Assembly: GCA_016927095.1 (NCBI GenBank)
Contig: JAFGNI010000744.1
Span: forward strand, 1-15,822
Length of the DNA: 15,822 nt
DNA from: Anaerolineae bacterium
Lineage (GTDB): Bacteria; Chloroflexota; Anaerolineae; B4-G1; SLSP01
Direction: 5' to 3'
Below the pieces are notes generated by a model. It was not told where the DNA came from, searched no databases, and saw nothing but the letters and a program-made list of their open reading frames with translations. The translations under genes and the position numbers were made by a program. Of this stretch, positions 15,803-15,822 are shown piece after piece. How positions within the stretch are numbered: position 1 is the stretch's first letter; every line of letters begins with the position of its first letter.

Positions 15803-15822
15803 GAAGCCATTCTACCGGGAGA

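Overview
This is a GC-rich (by eye roughly two thirds G+C), densely coding bacterial chromosome segment. Several things point to a Chloroflexota-type bacterium, possibly a thermophile or a relative of one: an archaeal-style HerA/NurA gene set fused to an SbcD/SbcC pair, a 15-residue tmRNA tag starting ANT, a short GT35 glucan phosphorylase, and GTG starts with good Shine-Dalgarno sites. That assignment is inference; there is no rRNA or other phylogenetic marker in the window. No transposase, phage gene, CRISPR array or tRNA was seen.

Layout. (1) 1-1932, minus strand: ssrA (tmRNA) with a clear sigma70-type promoter and a hairpin terminator. After it come a THEP1-type NTPase gene and holB (DNA polymerase III delta-prime), joined by an ATGA start/stop overlap; holB runs off the left edge. 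(2) 1933-2926: a lower-GC stretch holding one VOC (glyoxalase-fold) gene on the minus strand. Its last part carries a promoter for the rightward operon, and a LexA/SOS-type box lies over the expected transcription start. (3) 2927-12644, plus strand: a seven-gene operon. In order it encodes SbcD/Mre11, SbcC/Rad50, NurA nuclease, a small protein resembling a HAS barrel, HerA hexameric translocase, an MFS transporter and a minimal zincin-type metalloprotease. Gaps are 1-27 nt or overlaps, except a 146-nt gap before nurA filled with 8-bp-period inverted repeats. (4) 12645-12736: convergent terminator region. (5) 12737-15802, minus strand: a multi-pass membrane protein gene followed by glgP (alpha-glucan phosphorylase).

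How the genes fit together. SbcD-SbcC (Mre11-Rad50) and NurA-HerA form the end-resection machinery known from thermophilic archaea: Mre11-Rad50 opens broken or blocked DNA ends, HerA translocates and NurA degrades one strand to leave a 3' overhang for recombinase. Finding all four as one bacterial operon, with an extra uncharacterised HAS-like protein made between NurA and HerA and a probable SOS box in front, is the most interesting content of the window. The left block (tmRNA rescue, delta-prime clamp loader) and the right block (glycogen or maltodextrin breakdown) are housekeeping.
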